Positions 15,879 to 24,324 of a DNA stretch of 48,083 nucleotides are shown in pieces. Made by a program: the position numbers and the translations under genes. The DNA comes from JAUZQZ01 sp964492105 (GTDB lineage: Bacteria; Pseudomonadota; Zetaproteobacteria; Mariprofundales; Mariprofundaceae): positions 1-48,083 of the forward strand of contig CAZBJB010000003.1 of assembly GCA_964492105.1 (NCBI GenBank), written 5' to 3'. Numbering within the stretch: position 1 is the stretch's first letter; every line of letters starts with the position of its first letter. The notes under the pieces are model-generated. The model saw only the letters and a list, made by a program, of their open reading frames with translations, was not told where the DNA came from and made no database searches.

Positions 15879-17037
15879 TCAATGTTGCCCCCGGCTATTG
15901 CCTCCTTTGGTAAAAGCCTTCTGTAATTCATAGGTTTTATTGTTACCGAGGAACAGTTCCAGATGACGCTCATAAATGCGAACCCGCAACAACTCGCCAA
16001 TCAGACGCGATGGCACGGTGTAGGTTACGCGCTTGGCGATGATGGTGCAGGTTGATGATACAGAACAAACGATCTCATCATAATCCGCGCCTCGGACTGC
16101 CGGTAGCGGGGTTAGCGTTGCGCGCTCTTCATTGACCTTATCCTGTTGGCGGCGATTGAGTCTGCTGACGAGGTTATCCAGCCAGCAGCTGTAGCTCTCG
16201 ACGCTGTCGAAATCGCTGCCTGTGGTGAGGCATCAGCTCCTGGCCTATACGTCGTTTGAGGTGGCCATGCGGGCTTTCTATCGCACCATTCTCATGGCTG
16301 ACACCACGGTTGTTGCGTGTTGGCTTCATGCTGTAACCGTAATGCGCGCAAAACTCCTGATAACGTTGTGTGGTATCCTGCTTCTCATCTTTGTTCAGGT
16401 TCTTATAAGCGGAAGATAGACTGTCGGTACGATGTGTTTGCAGCGCACCGCCAAGACGGTACAGGGCATCGTTGAGACTAGTGGTCAGGGCAACAAAAGA
16501 CTCGCCGCTCTCAATCACGCGCACATAACTCCAGCCCGAAAAGGGCAGGCGGAAATGAAACAGCCGATGGTTCAGCGCCTTGCCACGAATGGTAATATGG
16601 AAACTATCCTTCGGCTCGGTGGAGTCTGAAATGCCCATCAAACCGGGCTCGTGGATCCGACGGAAGATCACTTCTTTCTCCGGCCCATATGCAGCGCTCC
16701 ATTGTTTTACGCGACGCCCCAGCGTGCGCCGAAGCGAATCAGAATATTGACCTGGATACCGGCGTTGAAGGTACTCCAGAAGCGTAACTGCCTTGAGGCC
16801 AGGGTGGACTTCCAGCATTGGTACAAGCTCCGCCTTCCATACATCGGCGAATGGATCTGTTCGGGTACGGTGCTGCCGAGGCTTACGATGACCCGGTCCG
16901 CCTTCACCTTTCTCCATCCTGCGACCCGAACGCTCTGAAAAGCCGCTGCGTGATGCAGATCGCTCCTGACCGGCGCCTTTTACTCGTGATGTCATATATA
17001 GCGCCCTCTGTGCGTGGTTGATCCAGTTGCCCGGCAT
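15879..17037 (-). pseudogene. istA: IS21-family transposase IstA, frameshifted
   Basis: The DDE transposase of an IS21-type element. From the ATG at 17037 it reads MPGNWINHAQRALYM, then an HTH-like GFSERSGRRMEKGEG, DPFADVWKAELVPMLE, and an integrase core with GLMGISDSTEP (first Asp), HRTDSLSSAYKNL (second Asp) and NNRGVSHENGAIESPHGHLK (catalytic Glu). Near 16232 the frame is lost, but homology continues in another frame as GSDFDSVESYSCWLDNLVSR to a TGA at 15879-15881. This is a one- or two-base indel late in the gene. The partner istB does not follow. Confidence 0.85.
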
Positions 17038-17082
17038 GAGATACCTCCATGTGTTTCTCATGCCAATATACGCCCGGTGTAA

Positions 17083-17125
17083 ACCGGACAAGTTAATTGT
17101 CGTTAACCGGACACCGTAATTGTCG
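17083..17125. repeat. IS21-type terminal direct repeats
   Basis: Two 20-base units, ACCGGACAAGTTAATTGTCG at 17083-17102 and ACCGGACACCGTAATTGTCG at 17106-17125, repeat with 23-base spacing just upstream of istA. Multiple internal repeats at element ends are characteristic of IS21 members, so the left end of the element is probably near 17130. Confidence 0.7.
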
Positions 17126-17132
17126 CTGCATA

Positions 17133-17272
17133 TGCCATGCCCCTGCTTGCTCCTTTGTCCGCACTGAATCCCTCGTCGGTCGTCCGTATGCATGGCTACG
17201 GCCTCCTTCCTCTGAATCCGTTGCGGACAAAGGCCCGGCGTAATCATCATGGCGATTTATGAATAGTTCAGG
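17133..17272 (-). repeat. Family A repeat, near-complete copy
   Basis: It ends (inverted) with TATGAATAGTTCAGG at 17258-17272 and has the core GAATCCCTCGTCGGTCGTCC with GTATGCATGGCTACGG. The arms CCTTTGTCCGCA (17152-17163) and TGCGGACAAAGG (17222-17233) are perfectly complementary across the core. The outer left end is lost at the IS21 border. It abuts the stop codon of the TpsB gene. Confidence 0.8.
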
Positions 17273-18970
17273 CTAAAACTGAGTCCCCACACTTGCCCAT
17301 ACTCTCGGTTGACCGTGTTGAGGACTCGAAACGGGATTCCCTCCATGGGTTCGCCACGCCACGCTGACGTCCGCGCTGATTTTCTTATAGCTGGCACGCA
17401 GACCCAAACCGATGCCGCCAATGCTTCGATGGTTATTCGTGTTGTTCCAGGTGGTACGGTTGATCCGTACCCGACCATTGTCATAAAACGCATAAGGGGT
17501 TATCCAGGCGGTACGCCCCAACGCGGCAGTGTAGCGCAACTCCAGTTGGGCTAACCAGCCTTCATCACCATAGCCCTCATCGACAGGGTAGGCACGCACG
17601 CCGTCAACACCACCCAAACCAAAGCTTTCCGATGAGTCCAGATTCCTGTCTGTCCATTGTACGGCAATACGGCCAAACAGGCTGAAGTGGGCAGACAACG
17701 CCTGTATCCGCGCCATATCCAGATTAACTTTATTGTAATGTCCCGCCGTTTTCGCGGTGGCCTGGTCTATGGCCAGTTGATTAAATCCGCTATCGAGGTT
17801 GAGCTGACCTGCGGTCCAGATCACCGTTCCATAGGTCATACCACCCCGGATCAGTCCATCGCGCAGGTTAAAATCCAGCATGGTGGAGAGGCTGTTGCTG
17901 GATTTATTGTTCCGGGTCTGTGTAACCCCCTGTTTATCCTGAAGCGCCTTATGCCGGTAATCGACCGCAATGGTCAGGTTGGCTTCCTGCGAACGCAAGA
18001 TGGAATAGTTTACGCCCAGCGTGGCAACTTTGGCGTAACCGGTGGCATCCAGTACGGTAAATTCTTTCCCCAGTCTGTAATTGACACGGGAATACCCGAT
18101 ATTGGCCCGCAGACCACCACCTCCGAGAGGCAGCTGATATCCAAAGGAACCCAACCACATCGATTGATCGGTGTAGAGGGCCGTCAGGAGAATCCGGTCA
18201 CCCAGCAGGAAGGGACTGTTGATCCCCAGATCGATATGCGCGCGTTCCTTGCCCGTATAGCGGCTGCCATCATTGTCCAATCCGACCGTGCCGGTTATAC
18301 GTCTGTTACGATGGACGAATACATTCAAATCTCCGGTTCCCGCAATTTCCCCCGGGCGAATAATCGGGGTAATCCTGATGCCCGGCTGATCTTCCAGAAG
18401 AAGAATGGCACGCTCAAGCGGCGCGTTACTGATGATGCTATGGGGTTTAAGCCGGATCAGGAACCCCTCGGCTTGTCGTGTGAATTTTTTGTCTCCAGTC
18501 GCTTTTACCGTACCATATCGGCCCTCAACAACGGTAATGGTCAGTACGCCCCCTTCCAGCGTCTGTGCGGGTAAAAAGGCGTGGGAGAAAGGATAACCCA
18601 TGGTCTGGTAGTAGGCGCTGATATCCTCAGCCAGCCTTGCCAATCCGGCAAAGTCGTAGGAATGACTGCCGACGTTGCCCAACACAGCCAACAGGGTTGC
18701 ATCGGTGAACAGGGTATTACCGGTAAAATGCACCGTTTTCAAGGTGATTTGAGTGCCGCCGGGTTGATGCCCGGCGATTTGCGGGGCCGGAAGAGTGATG
18801 CCTCTGGATGGCTGTGGCGCCTGTATGGAGGGAGTCATTTGTTGCAGTGTTTGGCCTGCATTGGTGGGAACCCTGGTTGCAGCAAAAGCCGGCGTCGCAA
18901 TGACCAGTGCCAGCATCAACGCATTCCGGCGCCAAGGGAAAAGCGGATTCAGGGGGAGAGGGATCTTCAT
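17273..18970 (-). CDS. Two-partner secretion outer-membrane transporter (TpsB, ShlB/FhaC type)
   Basis: A 565-residue outer-membrane pore of the Omp85 superfamily that exports a large exoprotein (TpsA). A signal peptide (ALMLALVIATPAFA) is followed by a Pro/Gln-rich linker, a POTRA domain (about residues 65-145, TLKTVHFTGNTLFTDATLLA and GGVLTITVVEGRYG), then a 16-strand barrel. The loop L6 motif appears as GVRAYPVDEGYGDEGWLAQL, with VRAY in place of the usual VRGY. The last residue is Phe, as expected for barrel insertion. I chose the ATG at 18970 over an upstream start. No TpsA gene with a filamentous haemagglutinin domain is next to it, so the transporter looks orphaned. Confidence 0.88.
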   Translation of the reverse strand: MKIPLPLNPLFPWRRNALMLALVIATPAFAATRVPTNAGQTLQQMTPSIQAPQPSRGITLPAPQIAGHQPGGTQITLKTVHFTGNTLFTDATLLAVLGNVGSHSYDFAGLARLAEDISAYYQTMGYPFSHAFLPAQTLEGGVLTITVVEGRYGTVKATGDKKFTRQAEGFLIRLKPHSIISNAPLERAILLLEDQPGIRITPIIRPGEIAGTGDLNVFVHRNRRITGTVGLDNDGSRYTGKERAHIDLGINSPFLLGDRILLTALYTDQSMWLGSFGYQLPLGGGGLRANIGYSRVNYRLGKEFTVLDATGYAKVATLGVNYSILRSQEANLTIAVDYRHKALQDKQGVTQTRNNKSSNSLSTMLDFNLRDGLIRGGMTYGTVIWTAGQLNLDSGFNQLAIDQATAKTAGHYNKVNLDMARIQALSAHFSLFGRIAVQWTDRNLDSSESFGLGGVDGVRAYPVDEGYGDEGWLAQLELRYTAALGRTAWITPYAFYDNGRVRINRTTWNNTNNHRSIGGIGLGLRASYKKISADVSVAWRTHGGNPVSSPQHGQPRVWASVGTQF

Positions 18971-19204
18971 GCGGCTTGATGGGTCTTTAATCGGTTTCAC
19001 GAGTGGGGTATTATATCTCCCAACGATACCGCGCACCGTTGTTTTGAATCAGACCACGGGTCTTCTCGGGCAGGTTGATGCCGGCTAGCGTCATCAACAC
19101 CAGGCGACCCTCATTCGAGCCAGGCGTATAGCCGGGATATTTTGTCATATGCCCCTCATCGCTGGCATCCGTTCTTACGCGGGTGATTCCACCCTGATCG
19201 GACG
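18971..19204. other. Upstream region of the TpsB gene
   Basis: A minus-strand frame at 19011-19259 of 82 residues reads GHMTKYPGYTPGSNEGRLVL near its middle and ends ARYRWEI. I recognise no family; it could be the 3' remnant of a lost gene, perhaps of the TpsA partner, but nothing in it shows that. The TpsB promoter should be here; no strong hexamers were found. Confidence 0.3.
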
Positions 19205-19690
19205 CTAGCCCGCATGATTCATAAAAAGGGACGAACATCTCGTAACTCATTGATATCATAATTACTTTTACATCAAAGTTTCAGACGAAGCAAACCCGCG
19301 AGGTTCATCATGCCGAAGACTACATCAAAACAACTGCGTTTTCCCGTCATCTCCGGCATGAGCGTTCGGGCAGCCTTCGACGATGGCGCCATGCCCTTGG
19401 ATTTTGACGATTTATTGCTGGCGGGCGTGGATCGCCAGATGGAATTAACAGATCGTCTGGTGGCATTATTCCATGATCGGCGGCGCCCGTCCTATGTGTT
19501 TCATGCGCTTGCTGATTTGCTGAAGCAGCACATGGATCAGCAGGCCCGTCCCTATGAAGACGGTAGCGATGGCCATCCTCCCGGAGCCGACCCGATGTTC
19601 AAGCTGGCCGTAGCTCGCAAGCCGCCTGATGAAGGCAAGTACCTGGCCAGCCAGCCGGCATGTTCCCGGCTGGAGAACGCTGCTATTCGC
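19205..19690 (+). pseudogene. IS1380-family transposase fragment with left end
   Basis: From an ATG at 19310 the frame reads RFPVISGMSVRAAFDDGAMP, DLLLAGVDRQMELTDRLVAL, then HALADLLKQHMDQQARPYED and LASQPACSRLENAA, the N-terminal pattern of IS1380 transposases (DPxxKLAxGR, LASQPTLSRLEN). Homology stops near 19690 and the rest of the frame, to 19834, is unrelated. About 105 bases upstream, CCCGCATGATTCATAAAAA at 19211 may be the element's left terminus and resembles the ends of the family A repeats. Only about a quarter of the transposase remains. I see nothing recognisable in 19691-19850. Confidence 0.72.
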
Positions 19691-19851
19691 AGCCAACCTT
19701 GCGGCGTGCCCTGCCCGGTGTTACCATCGCGGCGCGATATTGTCCGGCTTTCCCGTAGTGTCTTGATCCTGTCTGGAGTGTACTGGTATCGGATCGTTGT
19801 CCGTTGTCGATCCGCTGTTGGTCGTACCCGTTGATCATTGAATAAACACAA

Positions 19852-20024
19852 GAGCCTCTTGCAAAACTCTGGGTGGATGAACGGCAATCCCACGTTGATT
19901 CCGTTTTCGAGATGGAATGGAGCTGCATGGTGGTTCCATGGGGGTTCCATGGGGTAAAATTCCAGCTCGAAAATGGGCCAAAGTGGGGAAGCAGATCACC
20001 GCTCGCTAGTTTTGCAAGAGGCTC
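19852..20024. mobile_element. MITE, family C, complete copy
   Basis: A 173-base element with perfect 17-bp terminal inverted repeats, GAGCCTCTTGCAAAACT (19852-19868) and AGTTTTGCAAGAGGCTC (20008-20024). The interior includes GATTCCGTTTTCGAGATGGA and a short direct repeat (GGTTCCATGGGG). Related, more decayed copies lie at 42575-42715 and, inverted, 44942-45085. No coding capacity. Confidence 0.87.
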
Positions 20025-20156
20025 ACAATATCTGACCCTGTCATCCAGATCAGACAGGGCACGAAAAATAACGATATGGTCGGCCGGTGGCTGGGCCTGC
20101 TGGGAACTTATGATGCTGTATATTAATGATCGGAAATCTGCTACGGGAGTCTTGGC

Positions 20157-21926
20157 ATGCCCATGATTGCCTATGCGCTGTTGGTAGGGGTTATTTCCGG
20201 TCTGGGCGCGATCGTTTTCCGTTTGCTCATTGCGTTGTTTCACAATCTGCTGTTCTTCGGTCGCTGGGATCCCGATTACAACACCTTGATCCATACGGCA
20301 GAGAGCAGTTGGGGTGCCGCAGTCATAGCCGTACCGATAGTCGGGGCGCTGGTGGTGGCTTTTCTGGTCAAAACGTTCGCGCCGGAAGCCAAGGGGCATG
20401 GCGTGCCAGAAGTGATAGAAGCCATTAATTTCAACCGGGGCATTATTCGGCCCAAGGTGGCTATCATTAAGGCGTTGGCTTCATCGATTTCTATCGGGTC
20501 GGGTGGCTCGGTCGGTCGCGAAGGCCCAATCATACAAATTGGCGCAACGTTTGGATCGGTCATGGCGCAATGGATGCATCTCTCGCTATGGAAACGTAAT
20601 ACATTGATAGCAGCCGGTGCCGGCGGTGGCATTGCCGCTACGTTTAACACACCCATGGGCGGTGTTCTGTTCGCTGTTGAGATCATGATGGTGGAAATCA
20701 GTGCACGCACACTGGTGCCCGTCATGATCGCAACGGCAACCGCCAGCTATATCGGTTTTCTGTACTTCGGAAATGCCGCCTCATTCATTATTCCTCCGCT
20801 GACGCTTGATATACCGGCTGATCTGTCAGCGATCAACTTTTTGGTCTATGCGGTTCTCGGCCTGATCATCGGTCTTATGGCGGTCATCTACACGCGGTCT
20901 ATTTACCTGTTCGAGGATTGGTTCGAGCGTTTGCCCGGCAATTATTACACCCGTCACGCGCTGGGCATGCTGCTGGTCGGCACCACGATGTATCTGATGA
21001 TGCAAACACTCGGACATTATTACATCCAGGGTGTTGGCTATGCCACGATTCAGGATATTCTGGATGGCAGGCTGGATGCAACCTGGATTTTGTTGTTGCT
21101 GGTGGTGGTCAAGTTGCTAGCGGTTTCGTTGACGTTGGGTTCCGGCGCTTCCGGTGGTGTCTTTTCACCCGCCCTGTTTATGGGGGCCGCGCTTGGCGCC
21201 GGCCTCGCAATTGCCGGTAACCATCTTTATCCCGCACTCGCGGCGAATCCGGTGAGTAGCGCAGTGATCGGCATGGCGTGCATGATCGGTGCGAGTACGG
21301 GTGCCGCGGCCACCGCCGTCGTCATGATTCTTGAGATGACGCGCGATTACAATGTCGTGATCCCGCTGATTATCGCCGTTTCTCTGGCCTATGCGGTTCG
21401 GCAGCGTCTGTTGGCTGAGAATATTTATACCCTGAAACTCGTCCGCCGCGGACATCATGTTCCCACGTCATTGCAAAACCATTTGTATTTAATGCACAAG
21501 ACGCTGGATATCGTGCAGTCACCGTATATTATCCTCAATGTTGATGCAAAAGTTGCTGATCTGCCCGAACGGCGTGCGACTGTCGGTCATTATCCTCACA
21601 TCGTCCTGGCTGATCAGGAGCAAATTCGTGCAGTAATTTCATCGAAAACCTTTGCCAATATGCCGCAGGACAGTGATCCCGATACACAGTTACAACAGTT
21701 TGCCGAGCCGAGCTATAGCCGGGTCAGTGAGAAGATGATGGTTTTCGATGTGTTTGCACAATTGCGTCACGAGCATTGCCGTATCGCGCTGATTATGGAC
21801 AACAGTGCTCCCGGTAACGCGCCCGACGACGTTGCCGGGGTACTGTCATGGGAAGAGATTTCGGAAGCGGCGAACCTGCCGCATAATATGCGATCCGTTA
21901 AAGGCATGAACCAAAATCCGAGGTAA
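20157..21926 (+). CDS. ClC-family chloride channel or Cl-/H+ antiporter with C-terminal CBS region
   Basis: A 589-residue membrane protein. The three ClC filter motifs are GHGVPEV (about residue 81, replacing GSGIP), GREGPIIQIG with the gating glutamate, and GGVFSPALFMGAALG. Later comes GASTGAAATAVVMILEMTRD. About ten to eleven membrane helices end near residue 425, and the last 160 residues resemble a CBS domain pair that could bind adenine nucleotides. Transport mode (channel or 2:1 exchanger) cannot be decided without the internal proton-glutamate alignment. It stands alone, with MITEs on both sides. ATG at 20157; an alternative ATG is two codons later. Confidence 0.9.
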   Translation: MPMIAYALLVGVISGLGAIVFRLLIALFHNLLFFGRWDPDYNTLIHTAESSWGAAVIAVPIVGALVVAFLVKTFAPEAKGHGVPEVIEAINFNRGIIRPKVAIIKALASSISIGSGGSVGREGPIIQIGATFGSVMAQWMHLSLWKRNTLIAAGAGGGIAATFNTPMGGVLFAVEIMMVEISARTLVPVMIATATASYIGFLYFGNAASFIIPPLTLDIPADLSAINFLVYAVLGLIIGLMAVIYTRSIYLFEDWFERLPGNYYTRHALGMLLVGTTMYLMMQTLGHYYIQGVGYATIQDILDGRLDATWILLLLVVVKLLAVSLTLGSGASGGVFSPALFMGAALGAGLAIAGNHLYPALAANPVSSAVIGMACMIGASTGAAATAVVMILEMTRDYNVVIPLIIAVSLAYAVRQRLLAENIYTLKLVRRGHHVPTSLQNHLYLMHKTLDIVQSPYIILNVDAKVADLPERRATVGHYPHIVLADQEQIRAVISSKTFANMPQDSDPDTQLQQFAEPSYSRVSEKMMVFDVFAQLRHEHCRIALIMDNSAPGNAPDDVAGVLSWEEISEAANLPHNMRSVKGMNQNPR

Positions 21927-21945
21927 ACTCCGTATATTACCCCAA

Positions 21946-22098
21946 GATCCGACATTGACATGCGGCGCATGCCGCAACCCTTTGATTCGCCTGGCATTCC
22001 GAAAAATCACTCATCACCAATGAGGTGAATACATGATTGTTCGAATCGCCATGCAAACCAAATACTTACACCCTGCATCCAATGTCAATGTCGGATCT
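21946..22098. mobile_element. MITE-like element, family E
   Basis: A 153-base segment bounded by perfect 17-bp inverted repeats, AGATCCGACATTGACAT (21946-21962) and ATGTCAATGTCGGATCT (22082-22098). It lies between the convergent 3' ends of the ClC gene and aroA. An internal palindrome GCGGCGCATGCCGC is at 21963-21976. It could also work as a two-way terminator structure. A degenerate relative of its end occurs near 44885-44910. Confidence 0.75.
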
Positions 22099-22103
22099 CG
22101 GGA

Positions 22104-23444
22104 TTACCTCGCCCATCGTACATTCATCCCCAGGCGTTGCGCCAGTGGTACGAAATCCGGGAAACTGGTGGCAATGGCAGCGGCATGTTGAATGATGATG
22201 TCGTCCGTTGCGCGTTGCGCGGCCACCGCCATAGCCATGGCAATTCTGTGATCATTTCGCGCATCAACAACCACGCCCCCCCTGATCTGCCTGCATCCGT
22301 CAATACGCACGCCATCCGGAGATGCCCGAATATGCACACCGCAAACTGACAGGGCCTGAACCATGGTGGCGATACGGTCGGATTCCTTGACGCGTAATTC
22401 CTTCGCACCTTCAAGGATAAATGCCCCTTCGGATAGTGCCGCGGCGACAAACAGGACGGGAAATTCATCAATGGCGTCAGGAATATCATCCGGGTTTACA
22501 CGTATTCCGTTCATGACGCCATAGCGTACGGAGATGTCCGCGACCGGTTCTTCGCCTGCGCAGCTTTCATTGTCCTGGGATATGGCAGCGCCCATGGCGC
22601 CCAGAATCCGTCGCCAGCCATCACGGCGCGGATTGATGCCAATACCCCTGAGACCGATGCTGGAGCCTTCGACCAGGCTTGCCGCCACACCGAAGAATGC
22701 GGCGGATGAAGGATCCGCTGGAATCTGGATGATACATTCAGGCGCAGTGAGTAAATCGGCCGGCGCGAGGCTGATGCTACCGTCATCCATGTGAACCCGT
22801 TGCCCGAACAGCGGCAACATGCGCTCGGTATGATCGCGCGAGGGTGCGGGCTCGGAGACACGCGTTTCGCCCGTGGCATACAGGCCCGCCAACAGCACGC
22901 AGGACTTGACCTGGGCGCTGGCAACGCGGGACACATGGTGAATGCCTTTCAGATCGCCGCCGCGGATGGATAATGGCAACAGATTACCGTTATTTCTTCC
23001 ATGCACGTCAGCACCCATGCGCCGTACGGGATCAGCCACGCGTTGCATGGGCCGGGTGCAGAGCGAAGCATCACCGGTTAATTCGCTGGTAAAGGCTTGT
23101 CCGGCCAGGATCCCCAATATCAGACGTGCGCAGGTACCGGAATTACCGGCATCAAGCACGCCGGATGGCGGCTTTAGTCCATGCAGCCCCACGCCATGGA
23201 TGTTCAGGCGTGTTTTTGCGGTATTCAGCCATTCAGGGGTGACGCCCATGTGTTCAAATATGCGCATCGTGGCCAGATTGTCTTCTCCGGGTAGAAAACC
23301 GGAAATTTCAGTAACACCGTTTGCAAGCGATCCCAGCATGATGGCGCGGTGCGAGATGGATTTATCCCCCGGCGGCATGATGCTGCCGGAGAGTGGCCCC
23401 GTGGCTGGCCCCGCGATAAGTGCCTTATGCGCGTCTTTGCTCAC
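22104..23444 (-). CDS. aroA: 3-phosphoshikimate 1-carboxyvinyltransferase (EPSP synthase)
   Basis: Transfers enolpyruvate from PEP to shikimate 3-phosphate, step six of the shikimate pathway. Substrate-binding motifs are PPGDKSISHRAIMLGSLANG, LDAGNSGTCARLILGILAG, TGDASLCTRPMQRV, VASAQVKSCVLLAGL, SRDHTERMLP, DEFPVLFVAAALSEG, KELRVKESDRIATM and DHRIAMAMAVAA. The overall pattern is closer to class II enzymes of the CP4/Bacillus type than to E. coli AroA. The PEP-loop glycine is present (GNSGT), not the Ala seen in the CP4 enzyme. At 446 residues it is a normal length. The start overlaps the tyrA end by 20 bases. Confidence 0.95.
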   Translation of the reverse strand: MSKDAHKALIAGPATGPLSGSIMPPGDKSISHRAIMLGSLANGVTEISGFLPGEDNLATMRIFEHMGVTPEWLNTAKTRLNIHGVGLHGLKPPSGVLDAGNSGTCARLILGILAGQAFTSELTGDASLCTRPMQRVADPVRRMGADVHGRNNGNLLPLSIRGGDLKGIHHVSRVASAQVKSCVLLAGLYATGETRVSEPAPSRDHTERMLPLFGQRVHMDDGSISLAPADLLTAPECIIQIPADPSSAAFFGVAASLVEGSSIGLRGIGINPRRDGWRRILGAMGAAISQDNESCAGEEPVADISVRYGVMNGIRVNPDDIPDAIDEFPVLFVAAALSEGAFILEGAKELRVKESDRIATMVQALSVCGVHIRASPDGVRIDGCRQIRGGVVVDARNDHRIAMAMAVAAQRATDDIIIQHAAAIATSFPDFVPLAQRLGMNVRWAR

Positions 23445-24324
23445 GCGCCTTCCCGTCTCCTGTCAGCCACTGATCGCGCGCCTGCTTGGCCTGCCTGAAC
23501 CCGGCCAGCAAATGATCGCCATCGCCTGCTTCCAGCGCAGCCCTCAGATCGTCCAACTCCATTTGCAGCGCATCCAGTTTGTGCAACAGGGATGTCCGAT
23601 TACACAGGGAAATATCACGCCACATCTCGGGAGAGGATGACGCAATACGTGTAAAATCCCGGAATCCTCCGGCGGCGAATTGAAACGGATCATGTGTTTC
23701 ATTGCCCTGTTTGCGTACGGCATTAACCAGCGCATAGGCCACCACGTGCGGAAGATGACTGACCGCAGCCAGAAAGTCATCGTGATCAGGGGCATCCATA
23801 CGCATGACAACACTACCGGCGGCCCGCCACATGGCTTCAATGACTTGCGTTGCCCCTGATCGGGTTTCCTTCCCGGGTGTCAACACGCACAGGTGACCGT
23901 CAAACAGCTCGGCAAACGAAGCGTCCACGCCGGAATATTCCGTACCGGTAATCGGGTGCGCTGGAACAAAACGTGATATCTGGCTGGCGGATAACTGTTT
24001 TCGTGCCGCATCCATCGCGTGCTGCTTGGTGCTGCCCGCATCGGTGATCAGGCAATGAGATGGAAGACTGCCGCTTATTTCAGAAAATATGGCATCATAG
24101 GCGCACATCGGAACGCTGATGAGTACGACATCAGCGTCTTTTACGGCTGCGGGTATGCTGGTGGTAATCTGATCCACCACGCCCAGATCCCGCGCGTGCT
24201 GTAAGTGCTCCGGACTGCGGCCCGCACCTGTAATCCGACCAACAGCATTCGCCCGGCGCAGGGCGCGCGCCAGCGACCCTCCGATCAGGCCGACCCCAAT
24301 AATGGTCAGATGTTTAACCCGCAT
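23425..24324 (-). CDS. tyrA: Prephenate (or arogenate) dehydrogenase
   Basis: NAD(P)-dependent oxidative decarboxylation of prephenate to 4-hydroxyphenylpyruvate, or of arogenate to tyrosine. The Rossmann motif is LTIIGVGLIGGSLARALRRA. Other signatures are DVVLISVPMCAYDAIF, ITDAGSTKQHAMDAA, FVPAHPITGTEYSGVDASF with the catalytic His, and AVSHLPHVVAYALVNAV. It has 299 residues, with no chorismate mutase domain and no ACT domain, so feedback control would be through direct binding if any. The ATG at 24324 overlaps the hisC stop (TGATG); a GTG one codon earlier is possible. Confidence 0.93.
   Translation of the reverse strand: MRVKHLTIIGVGLIGGSLARALRRANAVGRITGAGRSPEHLQHARDLGVVDQITTSIPAAVKDADVVLISVPMCAYDAIFSEISGSLPSHCLITDAGSTKQHAMDAARKQLSASQISRFVPAHPITGTEYSGVDASFAELFDGHLCVLTPGKETRSGATQVIEAMWRAAGSVVMRMDAPDHDDFLAAVSHLPHVVAYALVNAVRKQGNETHDPFQFAAGGFRDFTRIASSSPEMWRDISLCNRTSLLHKLDALQMELDDLRAALEAGDGDHLLAGFRQAKQARDQWLTGDGKAREQRRA

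Noticed and set aside
19691..19850. Minus-strand frame with YTPDRIKTLRESRTISR, like the start of an HTH antitoxin domain
   Set aside because: Only a dozen residues look similar and no start or continuation fits; chance similarity is likely.
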